From NCBI GenBank assembly GCA_037953625.1, contig CM075652.1:16264501-16328500 (forward strand): a DNA stretch of 64,000 nt. Direction: 5' to 3'. The first letter of the stretch is position 1; the number at the start of each line of letters is the position of its first letter. Below the pieces are notes generated by a model. It ran no database searches. It was given only the letters and a program-made list of their open reading frames with translations, and was not told where the DNA came from. The position numbers and the translations under genes are program-made. This document shows, piece after piece, positions 21,101-34,200 of the stretch. The DNA is from Crotalaria pallida. Lineage: Eukaryota > Streptophyta > Magnoliopsida > Fabales > Fabaceae.

Positions 21101-24100
21101 TGCAACACCCTACTTTCTGAACCCGAGTAATTAAAGAATAATTACATGAATAACTATTACCCGGAAATATTATGGACTTGAAAAAATATTAGAATTTATA
21201 GGAAATAAATTTATCTTTTCTTTTCCTTTGAAATTCTAATGGGTCGGGTGCGCAAATCACAAAAACCTTTGGATCTCAGATAATAACGTACATATATATA
21301 TATTGATTAAACATTGGATTCGGTGTTCATCAAATTTTATTAAAATATAACTTAAGTGATTAGAAATAAGAAATGAGATAGCATTCGTTTGATATCAAAA
21401 ACTCAGTATACCATAGTTACTGGAAAAATAGTGAATCTATCTCTCGTCATTTCAGAAATTAAGTTGGTAATCTTTCGCAAACGCCATTACCGAATCCTTT
21501 TGTAATGATATCAGAGTAGCGGAAAATCATTGGACCATGAGCAGATAATATAAACATAATATGTACATATATCAGTAGTCAAAAGGTACATAGTCCAAAG
21601 TGAGTAAGGAGAAACCGGATCCAAGTACAAGTCCATAAGTCTAAAAGCATAAAAAGTATGGATCATCTCTCTAGAGCTTCCCAAAAATATGTACAATATA
21701 AACATATCAAAATAATGGCTCCAGAGCTGATCCAGGAGTAGCAGTGGCAGTAGTAGTCCAAGTCACCAGAGAAGCATCCATCCATCCATCAGAAGAGTCC
21801 AAAACAGCTACAGATCGGGCCCCTAAACCACACTACCTATACTTAGCATGCAACTAAGGGTCATCATCCCTCCACTGGCTACCAGTAGAGTGCTCGACTG
21901 GCTCGTCTCCTCTCCACCTCATCCGACGGGGATGGTACCTTACCACTGGGTACTGGGTCAGGTGATGGTGCAACCCCAACGGGACTCGTCGAATCAAGTG
22001 TGGGATTATCCTCCCGGAAAACGCGAGAGGTAAAAGGGTGAGAGCGGTAAACAGAATGAAAACGAAAGTGATGATATGTATGGGCAGGTCGAGCAAGAGG
22101 TGGTCCATGATATGAATAAAAGGGTGGTACATGCATAGTATAGATAATGGGGATCCTGAACTACGAGGACGAACACGAATCAGTGGATTAGGTACACTGC
22201 TCGGTGGTCCTCATAGACCCACACTTCACTAGGGAGAGGGTGGATCTCGATGCAGGCGAGATAGCGAGACATCACCTACAAGGGCATGGGATAAGCAACA
22301 ACATACACATAATCGAAAGAGAATAAAGGTTTAACATTTTATATGCATAATGGATATGAGGCAATCATATAGTCAATTACAGGTCATTACACAAACAAGT
22401 CAATGACAAGTAAGAATGCTCATAATATGCTCACACTTAGGTTATCAATTAAATAACAATTAATTATATAAGTGTGGCATGATGTATGAATATCCTATCA
22501 TCATTCCTAACTTCCATAGAAATTATTTCCCCCATTTTGGGGTGGCCACCTTGTAACTTCATGTACAATTTATGTACTCGGTACCTTTGCGGTACCATTC
22601 CGTGCATTGTATTACGCTCAAGCTTGGTAGTGATACAAAACGCCCCAACCTCATAGATGTCACGCTCCAACGTAATAATCACATCATCAGTATCCTCACA
22701 CTGGCCACGTTTTTGTCACACATAAACGTGTTATCAAGTAGGACGTGTTTGGCACTCCCAGAGGCCCTCCTTAGGTTATAAAAATAACCGTGACAATTCG
22801 ATCTATCATCCGAACTCCATGCATGAATGCATCACAATTAAGTCTTTGATTGGTATTTAAAATTACTTGATAATATCCACATTATCGCGAAGTAATTAAG
22901 ACATGTTCCATGAATAAATTCAGGATAAATATAGAGAATACCCAATCAGACATAATTCAGTCATATATTCAGTTTATGACATTCCTTTATGTTATATTAG
23001 GTTTAAATAAAAGTGGTTAACTTAAAAATGGTACTTAGGCACTTTTTGTCAAAATACTCGAGTAGTTCCAGAAGACTCGAGTAATTCATCAAGTTCTGGA
23101 AAAATTATGCATCAGACAAACCAAAATACTCGAGTAGTTCATAAAGTACTCGAGTGGTTCATTGAAAATCTTGTTTCAGGCAAATCAAAAGACTCGAGTG
23201 GTTCATCAAATGCTCGAGTTGTTCATCAAATACTCGGGTATGGAACTGAAATCTGGTGATTCTGCATCAGGAAATACTCGAGTCTTTCTTCAAGTACTCG
23301 AGTCTTTCATGACAGCAGAAACACTCAAAATCGAGTTTTAACATACCATTTTCGATTTTAACCAATTTTAACTCAAACCAATGATCAACAGAGATCATAT
23401 AACATATATTAAACATGTTCAAATACTTAGAATACATCAAACCACAGAGATTGAATAGATTCATCAAATTATGCATAAAACTTGGAAAATCAACAACTCA
23501 ACATACCAAAACACAAAATACTCAACAAACTCATGATTCCAGGTTCAAAACAGTTTACATGCATCATATAAGACTTGCTCAAATCAGTTTTAGAGCATGA
23601 ATTGGCCTCCAAACCAAATTCCCTATTCAAACTAAGCCCTTAGAGCCTCTTGATGGCTCTCTAATTAAAATCATGCACTTTAAACTCAATCTAGTGTACA
23701 TTAAGCTTTCCCCTTACCTTACAGACGTGAATCAACAGAGACTTTACCAAAACTTAGCTTTCAAGCTTGATTTCCCCAAAAACCCTTTGACAGCAACATA
23801 GTTTGAACAGGATCACAAGACCAACGATTTTAATCAATAAATCATGCAAAAGAATTGGGGAAATTGGTTAGGAGTTATTCTCTGCAACATGCATGAGAGA
23901 ATGAAACGAATTTGAAGTCAAGAGGATTCACGAGCTTACCAAAATCAAAGACCAAAGTAAGCTCCAAGAACCAGTTTTCAATTTTGACAGCAAAATGACC
24001 CCAACTTTCGAGCTTCGATTCTTCTCACACACATACTCTCATCTCACGATTTTGGTATCTTTGTGAAGCTCAGAATGTAAGCTTCACAATGGTGTATAGT

Positions 24101-24653
24101 TTGTGTATCAGTTCTCAGAGTCGAGTGAGAATCGAAGAGACAAAGTGAAGAACCCTAACACATGCGATTTTTCAGAAACTTGGCAAAATGGATGGTTGAT
24201 TCATCAACCATGGCTTTTATAGACCAAGTACAAGCTCATGCAGGTCAACACGAAACCATGGACGTGTTGCTGGAGTAGTTTTCGTGTCAACTCGTGAGGT
24301 ATTCGAGTGAGTGACTCACCAAACACACTAACTCGTGCATCTCTGTCCAGAATACTCGAGTCTTTTCAGAAAGACTCGAGTCTTTTGGCCAATTTTTGAA
24401 AAATAATTATTTTATTTCCTTTCCCTCCAAAACTTTTCTAATATTACTTCTAGGTCCTAAAACAGAGACTAATATGCAAAAACCTTATTTTCACATAATA
24501 AAAATTATCAAATTATTTCTACATATTTTCATTCATTAAACAAATGCATAATAAACAATTTTTAATCAAGGATTAAAATAAAAGTAATTAATTATAAATA
24601 AACTTTATAATTAAACTTTCATTAATCAGGGATTAAAAATTTGGGTTGTTACA
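21101..24653 (-). mobile_element. Second Gypsy solo LTR
   Basis: Plus-strand ends are TGCAACACCC (21101) and GGGTTGTTACA (24653), 3553 bp, with a perfect TTTCT duplication at 21096-21100 and 24654-24658. On the minus strand it has TATAAAAG at 24221-24214 (about 433 bp from the LTR start, as in the LTR at 44508) and GTAAGGGGAAAGCTT near 23720. ACTCGAGT groups lie at 24353-24385 and 23050-23300. No PBS or coding region is present. Confidence 0.88.
22500..22780 (-). repeat. Inverted-repeat cluster in second solo LTR
   Basis: Several stem-loops are packed here: CCCC/GGGG around ATTTT, GGTACC repeated around TTTGC, TGTATTAC with GTGATACA, and CACGTTT with AAACGTG around an 11-nt loop. Unlike the other arrays no common loop is obvious. 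Position is about 54-60% along the LTR. Confidence 0.55.
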
Positions 24654-24956
24654 TTTCTTCTTATTAGCAAATCTCCCAAATCCACAAGGGAGGACTGGAT
24701 GTAGCCTTTGATGTTCAAGGGTGAACCAGTATAAAATCCACCTTGTCAATTATTTCTCTATCCCTTCTTTTTAAATTTCATACTTGGGTTTAAATTGGGA
24801 ATTTTCATAAATCTTGATACAAAACTAATTTTCTCAATCAATTAACCTTGATTCAATAATTAATGTGTTGTTTGTGATTAGATTTAGGTGCTAATTGTAT
24901 ACCTTTCAATGTTGCCATTTGATTTGACCTTAATTTTTTAAAACCATTTTCAGCCA

Positions 24957-26335
24957 ATTGGTTTCTTTCCAGGAGGCAAATCTGTCACAGACCAGGTGTT
25001 ATTCATCTCTGGAACCAGCAATTCAGCTTCCATTGCATTCCTCCAACATTCATGCTTGACTGCTTCTTCATATGATGTAGGTTCAATAGCAACACTAAGT
25101 GTCAAAGCATAATGTTTATGACTAGGGGATAATCTATCATATGAAATAGAGGACTATAATGGATATGAGACATTATCAATAGGTGTAGTAGTATTTAGAA
25201 GATTACAATGAAAACCTTTAAGATAATTTGGTCTTCTAGATACTCTTCTAGAGTGTCTCAATGGAAGTTGTGGATCTGGTGAAGGAGTAGTATTGAGGGA
25301 TAAGGTTTGATCATATTGTGGAGATGATGAAGATGTAGTGGGTACAGAAGCAAAGAATAACACATCATCATATACCAAGGGGGATTGGACAACATCAGGT
25401 TCAACCTTAGCAGGAGCAGAAATAGAAGATGAAGTTAACATTGAATAAAGGAAGATATGTTCATGAAACACCACATTTCTGCTAACAAATAACTCCCTTG
25501 TAGATAGATTGAGAAGAATATAGCCTTTTGTTCCTGGTTTGTAGCCTAAAAACAATCACTTCACTGCTCTAGGATCAAGCTCGTCTCTGTGAACAGGCAA
25601 GGTACTAGCAAAGCATAGAGCACCAAAGACCCTTAAATGTGCATAATTAGGTTTAGAATTATATAATCTATCATGAGGGGAAGCATCTAGCAGTGGAGTA
25701 GGCAGAATGTTTATTATGTAAACTGGATGTGCTATTGCATAACTCCAGTAGATTTTAAGGAATTGACTCTTAATCATCAAAGCCTTAACCACATTCAATA
25801 TGTGTTGATGCTTCCTCTCAACCAACCCATTCTACTGAGGAGTATAAATGCATGAAGTTTGGTGCATGATTCCACTAGTTTGATAAAATTACAGCATAGT
25901 AAACTCAAGTCCATTATCACTTCTGATTATTTGCACCTTGGAATCAAACTGTGTATCAACATATTTCACAAAGTCTTGCACCAATTTTGAAGTTTTTGCC
26001 TTTGATTTCATCAAATAGATCCAGGTATATCTAAAGTAGTCATCAACTATAAAAAGGAAATATCTATGTACATGAACATAAGGAATAGGATAAGGACCCC
26101 AAATATCAACATGAATCATATGAAAATAGTGTAAAGATTTTGTATTGCTTAATGGAAAAGGTAACGTTCTCTGTTTTGCCATATGGCATACATCACAGAC
26201 ATGATCTTTACTACAAACAACAACATGAACTTGACTGTGAATAGAACTAATACAATCCAACTATGGATGAGCAAGTCTATAATGCCAAAGACTATCTACA
26301 GACACATTATGTTGGTAAACAAGCGGTGTATTATG
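24957..26335 (-). pseudogene. pol: Copia pol fragment (integrase to RT start)
   Basis: Pieces in shifting frames. About 26335-25889: WHYRLAHP, CDVCHMAKQRTLPF, HVDIWGPY and RSDNGLEF, with two of the three catalytic acids of integrase. 25825-25556: MVERKHQHIL, containing the third, with the integrase C-terminal region following. 25555-25154: the hydrophilic linker before RT. Near 25030-24957: VTDLPPGKKPIG, followed by an in-frame stop in the RT start. It is non-functional. Confidence 0.85.
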
Positions 26336-27840
26336 AACACGTAGGAACACCTAGAAGGGGGGTAGAATAGGTGTTAAAGAAACCTTGAATGATTTTTGCA
26401 AATATCAAATTGAAATAAATAAAGAACACAATTTTCTTGAATTGTTGTCAGCTTCTAACCGATTACCAGATCCTCTAACCGGTTAGGATCTGTACAAAGT
26501 TAATTGAAAAATCAAAAATTAATTCAAGAACTCGCTTGTTATGAAAAATTGATTCAAACTCATATTACAATCAATAACCCAATAGTTTGAAAAACGTTTT
26601 GCACAAACTAATTGGTTCAATTAATCACTTGTTGATTCAATTTGAACGAAAATCTTGATTTTAGGGTTTTCAATAAAATCAATTGATATTGCTGAAATTA
26701 AAGAGTGTAGGGTAAGAGATACTGCACAAGAGATTTATACTGGTTCACTCTCATCCACTTGAGAGCTACATCATGTCCCCTCTATCACAATAGAGAGATT
26801 TTATTCACTAGAATTAGAAATCCTTTGATTAAAGCTTTGCCTCTCAAGATCCCTCACTTGATAGTCTTCCCAAGAGATACCTCACCCTTGTTATGTAATC
26901 CTCTTGATCTTCTAATCCCTCTATCTCTATGCCTAGAAGAATCTCCAACCTTCTCTTTGCACCCCAAAAGGTTCATCACCTTTTGATTCTCTTGTTGCTT
27001 GATGATACCTCACATCAAGTCTTTTCTTACTTGATAAACTCAATCAAATTGTTGTAGAATAGTAGCACTATGATTGCTGAATTACAACACAAATAACACC
27101 TAAGAAAACTTTGAATCTCAACCAATGAATCTAAGAATGTCAATGTTCTTGAGATTTTCAAAGTTTAGAAATATTAAGAAGAAGAAGAATATAATCTTTG
27201 ATCTTTGAAACTTTTGGAAATTTGTGTGGCTTGTTTTTCTGAGTTGTAAAACATGTATATTATATCATACTTTGTCATAAGGTATAAAGGATTGGTTTAT
27301 ATATGATAACCATAAAGATAGGTTAACAACAAACTGAATTTTTAACTGTCATAACAGGATCTAACCGGTTAGCCACCGCTAAACTTGTTTTCCATATTCA
27401 CCAAAAATTGTTTTCTAAAATGTATCCTTTTAATCCTTAGACATAATATTTAGCCACATGTTGATGCATTAAAAAAATGTTTTAAAATGATTTATAAAAT
27501 ATGCATCAACTTAATTTGTTTTGCTTTTGTGAAAACTCAAACTCATTAATTTTCAAAAATTCTTTGAATGAGATTCACTACCCAAAATACCCAAACCTCT
27601 ATTCTAATCTCTCAAGCTATTAGGGACTCTAAAAATAAAATAAAATAATAAATAATAACCCTTGAAGCTTGTAGTCTTTTGAGGTAGGCAATCTTTCTTC
27701 AATTCTTCTCTTCTTCAAGTTTTTTTTTTTTTTTTCTTTGTTGACATTTGAAAGTTGTCTCTATTGATAGTTGACTTTGAAAAATGGTTTTATTCATCAA
27801 AACTCTTCAAGAGATATTGCATTCCTATATGCACCACGCA
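26334..27840 (-). mobile_element. Sirevirus solo LTR inside the Copia relic
   Basis: Plus-strand ends are TGAACACGTAGG and CACCACGCA, about 1507 bp. Reversed, the end near 26345-26375 reads TATTCTACCCCCC then TTCTAGGTG, like the CACCCCCCCTCTAG end of the first Sirevirus. The stretch at 26739-26785 reversed contains GATGTAGCTC and GAACCAGTATA, as in Sirevirus LTRs. It separates two parts of one Copia coding region. TAACCGGTTA-type palindromes lie at 26455-26487 and near 27362. A clean duplication is not seen (TATTA against TTATT). Confidence 0.7.
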
Positions 27841-28302
27841 TTATTGACAGTATTTTCAAGTTTATTTGAAAGACAAACATCATGATTATTTGCAGAAGGG
27901 ACTTTCAAATATGTAAAGGCTTGAGTGACTTTAGCTATACCAATCATCTTCAATGTACTCATGTCCTGTATGAGACATTGAGATGAGTTAAAAGACACAA
28001 GGCAATGTACAGGACATAGATGTTGTTAACTTGGTTATTGAAAGCAAGTTGAGTGAGAAAGAAGGGATATACAAAACATCAGTTATTAGGAAATCTTTAG
28101 AAAGATAAATGGTCCCTAAACAATGAGCAATTATCTGAGAGCGCAACTTAACATGAACAGGCTTGATTTTATGAAAGGAATTGAAGTTAGACAGTGAGAA
28201 ACTTATGTGATCAGTTGCTCCACTATCTAAAATCCAAAGACTACTACTTATTATACCTGATCGGGTCTTAGAGTCAGATTGAGCAGTGCTGTTTGACAAC
28301 AC
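27841..28302 (-). pseudogene. pol: Copia protease fragment
   Basis: Minus-strand codons give WILDSGATDHISFSL, the aspartic protease active site, followed by the usual TDVLYIPSFSLNLLS. Downstream at about 27970-27841 fragments of the pre-integrase region remain (CLIQDMSTLKMIG) before the Sirevirus LTR insertion. Confidence 0.82.
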
Positions 28303-28411
28303 TGATTTGGTTTACTGTGGCTAACTGAGACTGAGACTTTAGAGTCTACTGAAGCAATGCCATGAGTCCTTGATACTGTTCTTTAGTAAAACCAAAATGA
28401 TTTTCTTCCTC

Positions 28412-29237
28412 TTATGCCGTTGTGGTTTCAACATTAGCTCCTTCTTCAGCTTCTTCATTTTCCTGCTCTTTCTCAGTACAGTTTGCATAGCTTTGATTCC
28501 TAGTGAACTTGAAATCTGAAGGAAATCCACAATAGGTGCATTGTTTACCATTGTTCTTTGCAAAGGTTCCTTTTGTTGAACCATTTGACCCCTGATTCTT
28601 GCTTGGATAATTCCTAGCAGTAGCATTGTTATTTCTTCCATTTCTAGAATATGCTGCATTAACTTTGGATTCATTGTTACTACTATACATTTTCCTGATT
28701 ACTGAGAAACAAGAAAGAAAGAGTCTTGCTTAATGCAGGCAAGGGTTCCATTAGCATGATTTGAGATCTTACACTACCGTAAGAATCATTAAGACCTCTT
28801 AGAGACCTAATCACTCGATCTTGTGTTCTGTACTTTTCAACATTTCTTAGTTCATCACAAACACATCTTACAGCACAAGTACACTTTGGAAGTGGCCTGA
28901 AATTGTCTAATTCATCCCACAATATCTTTAATTGAGTGAAATAAGAGCTTACAGAAAGCTCACTTTGCCTAAATGATGCAATTTTTTCTTCTAAATCAAC
29001 TATACGAAACAAGTCCCCAAGCGAAAATCTATCTCTCAACTCTTTCCGCACATCACTTGCCCTATCAATCCGCAAAATACTTTGTGCAATTTGTGGAGTA
29101 ACTGACCTTGCAATCCAAGAATTCGCCATGTTGTTGGCTCTTTCCCATGCTAAGTACAGTGATTCATGCCTTGGTGGAGGAACAATCATACCATCCACGA
29201 AACCTAACTTGTTCTTGGAAATGAGACTCATCTTCAT
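28412..29237 (-). pseudogene. gag: Copia Gag fragment
   Basis: Frame 29237-28683 covers the UBN2-type Gag core (LAWERANNMANSWIARSV, SYFTQLKILWDELDNFRP, then a CTCAVRCVCDEL stretch). A frameshift near 28685 leads into 28690-28412 with zinc-knuckle remains (CTYCGFPSDFK), in which the later residues of CCHC are damaged. The corresponding stretch of the intact Copia at 37903 aligns well by eye. Confidence 0.82.
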
Positions 29238-29428
29238 TCCACGACTCCATTAATGGTAATTCTCACCATTCAGTGGAGGTTGAACGAGGGCAATTGAAGG
29301 ATTCTCTGAAGGATGAAGATAGAATGCAAATGCTGGATTTTGAGAAACATCGATGATTTGATAATCATAATTTGAATAAGAATCTGATGCAGCCATAATT
29401 GAATGCGCAGCAGAGCTCTATGATTTAG

Positions 29429-29443
29429 AGCTCTGATACCATC
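29429..29443 (-). other. PBS of the decayed Copia element
   Basis: The plus strand reads GAGCTCTGATACCAT, the reverse complement of ATGGTATCAGAGCTC, fixing element orientation and the LTR border at about 29443. Confidence 0.85.
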
Positions 29444-29702
29444 AAAGAATTCTGAATCGAAAAAGAATTGCATGAAATTGAGATGATTCTGCAAGTTTTT
29501 AACAAAAACTGCAGCAAGAGAAGGTTGGATCGGAACCTTCGAGAGTTAACTGAGAGAAATTGAGAGTGAACTTTGTGAATAAGAAAGGATTTCGATATTA
29601 TTGACCAACTTTGGCAAAAGCAAGTATTTATACAGAGCTGGAACTACCAGCTTTTCACCAACCAATGTTGGCACCAAAACTACCTCTAAACTAACTAACC
29701 AA

Positions 29703-30180
29703 CAGCTATACAATAACTAACTAAGAATGACTAAAACTGAAAGTTAAATTACAGAAATACATGGTACTTTACCAATGCCTGCAACTACTTGATCCTAATC
29801 TTTGCTGTTAGTTTGATCCTCTATACTTAATAGATTTGTTGTTTGGTGAAAAGATAATTACAGAAAGTGGTAATTTGAGGTACTGATTGTGGGATAGACA
29901 AATCTAAGTGGGGTTTAGTTTGAGGATTAGGGTTGGTGTTGTTGGTTGAAAACTTCGCAAGTGTAGAAGGTTGGTGTAGATGTAAAGTAAAACTTGAAAG
30001 ATGTGGTGGGGTCTTGGATCCGGTTGTGGCATGGTCATTTTAACAAGTTGAGCAATAAGTTCTGTAATGCCATCATTTTCCCTTTTGCGCATGTTAGCTC
30101 TTTGAACTGCTAAGCTATAATATGCACAAGAGATTCCTCTACCACCTTTTTATTAGTGTTTTTTAGGAGTCATGACAAAT
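29703..30180. other. Unassigned spacer
   Basis: No recognised gene. A short minus-strand frame (30092-29904) is open but low in complexity, with a Thr/Pro-rich end, and matches nothing I know. A truncated MITE-like end (ACTACCTCCGTTTTTATTTA) lies at 30181 with no partner found. Confidence 0.4.
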
Positions 30181-30429
30181 ACTACCTCCGTTTTTATTTA
30201 TCATATTTCAAACAAAACACACTATTTAAGAAATTCAATTAATACTTAGATTTTTAATACTTTAATTATGTTTTTTTCCACTATAGTCTTTCTCTTTCTA
30301 TAATCATTAATTTTTTCCACTACTTACGTAAACCAATATTTATTAAATAGGAGCAAATATGAAAAATAGCATTTATTACACTCTTGAAATTCTCGATAAA
30401 ACAAATAAAAAAAACAAAAAAATCTCTCC

Positions 30430-30770
30430 AAAATGAACTCCATTTAAGTGTCCCGTATCGAAGGAAACGAAAACTTCCGTCTTAGGAAAAACGGAATAAG
30501 GAATTTCGAATCCGTCTACTGTGAGAAGCATGTAAAAATTGTAAAATGCCTTTTTTTTGTACTTCCGTGTACTGTAAAACGGATACTTCCGTTTTTTCGA
30601 CGACGGTATTGTCCGTCTTCTGTAGAACGGGAAAGCGAATTTCACCAAATTGGGGTTCATTATTCCGTCTTTAACAAGACGTGTTTTCCCGTTCCTTTAG
30701 AGACGGAAACATTTGGGGGCCAAATAACCACATTTGGGGTTCAAATATTCCAGCACTTACATTAAATGGC
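30430..30770. repeat. Hairpin-rich block with TTCCGT/ACGGAA words
   Basis: Words such as TTCCGTCTTAGG, AAAACGGA, TCCGTCTACTGT, GTAAAACGGATACTTCCGT and GACGACGGTATTGTCCGTC recur in both orientations, each able to pair locally. GGGGTTCA occurs at 30652 and 30735. This looks like the internal structure of a foldback or decayed mobile element. Short ORFs on both strands here are side effects. Confidence 0.45.
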
Positions 30771-30906
30771 TGACATTCAATTGGACACAGTCATTCATCC
30801 ACTTGGGCCGTTTGCTTATGCTGTTGGGCCTAGCAGAGGTAGTTGGCCCGTTTTGCTGTAGAAGGCCCATATCACATATCATGACAATAATTGCAACAGC
30901 TTTATA

Positions 30907-31165
30907 TTCTTCCTCTGGTCTCATCTTTAAGTAAAAATAACTAATTTCACATTTATTAAGGAAGTTAGTTGAGTGTATTTAATTTTCTCAAATTCATAAA
31001 AAAGTAGATTACTTTAGTAAATTTACATTGGGAATAAAACAAAAATTAAATGACTCAACCACATTATGAGAATATTTTAGGAATGATTGTATTGAAAATA
31101 GAAAATTAGTTTATTTTTGCTAAGTGAAATGTGCTTTTTTCCTTATAAACGAGACTGCAAGGGAG
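30907..31165. mobile_element. Stowaway-like MITE
   Basis: Left end TTCTTCCTCTGGTCTCATC and right end, reversed, CTCCCTTGCAGTCTCG are imperfect inverted repeats, bounded by TA dinucleotides (30905 and 31166). The interior is AT-rich. It lies about 125 bp beyond the stop codon of the CONSTANS-like gene, probably in or near its 3' untranslated region. Confidence 0.5.
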
Positions 31166-31291
31166 TACCACACTTCCTCACAATTGTCAAAACGACAAAA
31201 GGAATGTAACCACAATCTCATTCTCAACCACAAACATAATTTTCAAACCTTTCTTGATCTTGTCAACAACCTCTCTTCAGTCTTGTACCGT

Positions 31292-34200
31292 TTATTTAGC
31301 TCCATATTCAGAAAGTGCTCCAAGGGAGTAATGCCATATCCCACTTATGTCATTAAAGATATGGAAAGCATGTGGTTCTTCAGCTTCTACATCAATTTCC
31401 TTTACAAATCGACCATTTACACGTGGTCTAATCTCTGCATAGGCCTTCCTTGAAGCATACCTTATTTTCTTTCCAAACTTTCTTATTTTCTTTTTCTCCC
31501 TATATCTCAGAACTCTGGCCTCCCTTTCCAATGGAGTCATTGGAATGTGAGGAAATAAGTCACTTGTCCCTATTGTTAGTGGTTTTGAATAGGAAATTGA
31601 AGCATCGCTGCTTGTTGATTCGGTTACAAAGCCATCATCCATAGGTGAAATTGAAACCTATGTATTCAATGACAACATAAATAAGTCATCATGAACTATA
31701 ATGCAGGGTTATACGAGGTTTATAAGATACCAATATATGTAATAAATCTCATATATATAAAGGGTATGTCAAACTATTCCTAGAGATGTTTTAGTTAGAT
31801 AGTAAAGGGTATGTAAAACCTAAGCATGCATGCAATGAATAAACAAAAATAAAAGATAAATTTATCTTAAAAAACTAAAACATTATTTTTAGATTTATTA
31901 AATACATCATTCTCCCATAAAAACTTATTTCTTTTTTAAAGTTTAATTAACTTATGCATATGATGCATAGGATAAAAAATCCCATTTAAAAATGTTTTTA
32001 TAAATTTTATAAGCATTAACATGAAGAAAAAAATGTTTGTTTAATCTTGGCCTATAAACATGCACTTTGTTCATAACTAAACATATATCATCATCATTCA
32101 ATATTTACTTTTTGAGTTTAAAAAACATAAAATTAATAATAGAAAATGATGATAATTATCCAGATCCACCTTTAATGATTTCTCATACAATAAGCAATTT
32201 ACTTTCATAAATAAAACATGCATTGCAATTTTATGTTAAGGGCATGTTTGTTTTAGCTTAAAAATTTTAGTTTTGGCTTTTTTTTTTAAATAATCATAAC
32301 CTAACCTTTTTTTTCCAATGAATATTATAATTTAGATTATATTCTTGAAAAATAATCAAAATCTAAAAGCTCTCTTATAACAGTTGGAGATTATTTTTTG
32401 TAAGATTATTTTTTTAGACCATGTAATTTTCCTATTCTACCCTTATCACTCCAACACATTAACTACATTTATTATCACTCCATACCTTTTTTGGTAATTT
32501 ACTCAGTAAAAATGATATTCTTTACACTATCCAAACAAAACATATTAGTTTAAATTCATTTTTCATCTAAGATACTCAAATATAAACAAATTATACTTTT
32601 AACAGATTATAATCTGGTCACATTATCTGGCCACATTACCAGATTATAATCATAGAAAAATTAACCATAATTTCATTTTACCTAGCTATGCCAAACACGC
32701 ACTTAGTCGACGGCATAGTGCAATACTAAAGGTAAATAACAAGTGGTGCTTTAAATATCAAATTGGTTTCTATAAATATTTATTTTTTTTTTAAAATTAG
32801 TCTCTATCTAATAAATTTTTTTTTTGGGTTTTAACCCATGTTTTCTCATTCTATTTTGGTTTTGGTCACCGTCATCAACTATGGTTTACGATAATGCAAA
32901 AAGAAGTTTTGATTTTGGCCTCCATATTTTCACTATCCGTAAGTTGGTCCCTGATTTTCTGCTCAGTTTTGGATTGGGTCCATATCCTGTTAGCCAGTTA
33001 GCATTTTTCATACATTGATTACAACAGAAACTAAAACAAAATCGGAACAGAAAAGTAGAGACTGGAAGCAAAAAAATAAAATGTAAGGACTAATTTCAAA
33101 AACGTCAACATTTATAAGAACCAATTTGATATTTAAACCATAACAAATTATTACAAATTATAAAATTAGTTGAAGAAATAAAAACATTTCTCGTCAGAAA
33201 TATATAATTAAAGCACAGGGGAATCCAACCAATGGATAACAAGCATTAGATGGGGAATATGAACTTTATAATGAGGCCTCATTTGTAAAAGGCTTAGTGA
33301 TTCATTGGTGAATAATTATGGGCACTTCAACTCTTTATAAAAGATGGTAAGAGGAAATAATCAATCTTTAGGTTGTAATTAATTACCTGGTTGATATAAA
33401 GTTTATTTTTTACCTAAAAATCTAATGGATAAAAACATTTAAAAAATTATCCTTCCAAATAAGAATGAAAAGAATACAAGGGGCAGAGATACGAGACAAG
33501 AAATATGAGTGCCTCAGATTCAAATTCAAGTAGTTGTGATTTTTCTCCTTAACAAAAAAAAAATAATAAAAATATTTGTCTATAAAGAAAACACATTCAT
33601 GGCAATTAAACAAATACTCGTGAGTATATGCTTGACCATAATTCGATTTTGATGGAAAAAGCTGATTTGTATTGTTTTGAAAAAATTAACCCTAGACCCA
33701 AACCGGATTTTATATAATTTATGTTATAATAATTGTTAAATAGTTAAATTAAAGTAACATATTTTACTAAATTTATAGGAATTTTAAAATTTTTAGTATT
33801 TTTTTATGTTATTTGAATTAAGGTATATCTGATACATTTTATTTTTAAAATAATGAAAGCTAATTTAAAAAAATAAATAAAAATAATGGAATAGGTTACT
33901 TGCTAATTTTTCAAAATCCAACGAAAATGAATTTGATCATGGATCTAGTTTTTTCGTCATGTCCTCCTTAAACCAACACCGAACTAACCTCGATTGAAAA
34001 AAAAAATTGGGATTTACATTTTTCACTCAAAACTCATCCCATTGCCATACCTTAAAAAAAATTACAAGAAGAAAGCTTTTATAGGCGGAAACCTTTTTTT
34101 AACATCAGGCCTTGGACAAGGCAGATGACATGTATGCGCGTGGTCCTATTTTCCAATATGGTGCTGCTTTTTAGATGTATTTTAATTAGGAAAAAAATAT

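Larger units (their letters stand above)
19600..24897 (+). mobile_element. Second Sirevirus, decayed 3' half, split by a Gypsy solo LTR
   Basis: From about 19640 the plus strand encodes the end of a Copia Pol (LPRDTFYYIRNELGILDE), then an env-like start at 20310 and LTR-like sequence from about 20650. After the Gypsy solo LTR (21101-24653) the LTR continues with GAGGACTGGATGTAGCC and GTGAACCAGTATAAAAT, close to 5300-5340 of the first Sirevirus. It ends near 24897 against the decayed minus-strand Copia. The 5' part of the element is absent. TAACCGGTTA-type palindromes lie at 19915-20020. Confidence 0.75.
24890..29702 (-). mobile_element. Decayed Copia element, truncated in RT
   Basis: Minus-strand order is: probable 5' LTR (about 29702-29443, with TATAAATA near 29627), PBS, gag, protease, integrase and the first part of RT, where it is cut off near 24895 by the Sirevirus relic. 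It resembles the intact Copia at 37421 in Gag and integrase motifs. Many stops and frameshifts break it, and it is interrupted by a Sirevirus solo LTR at 26334-27840. No 3' LTR was found. Confidence 0.85.
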
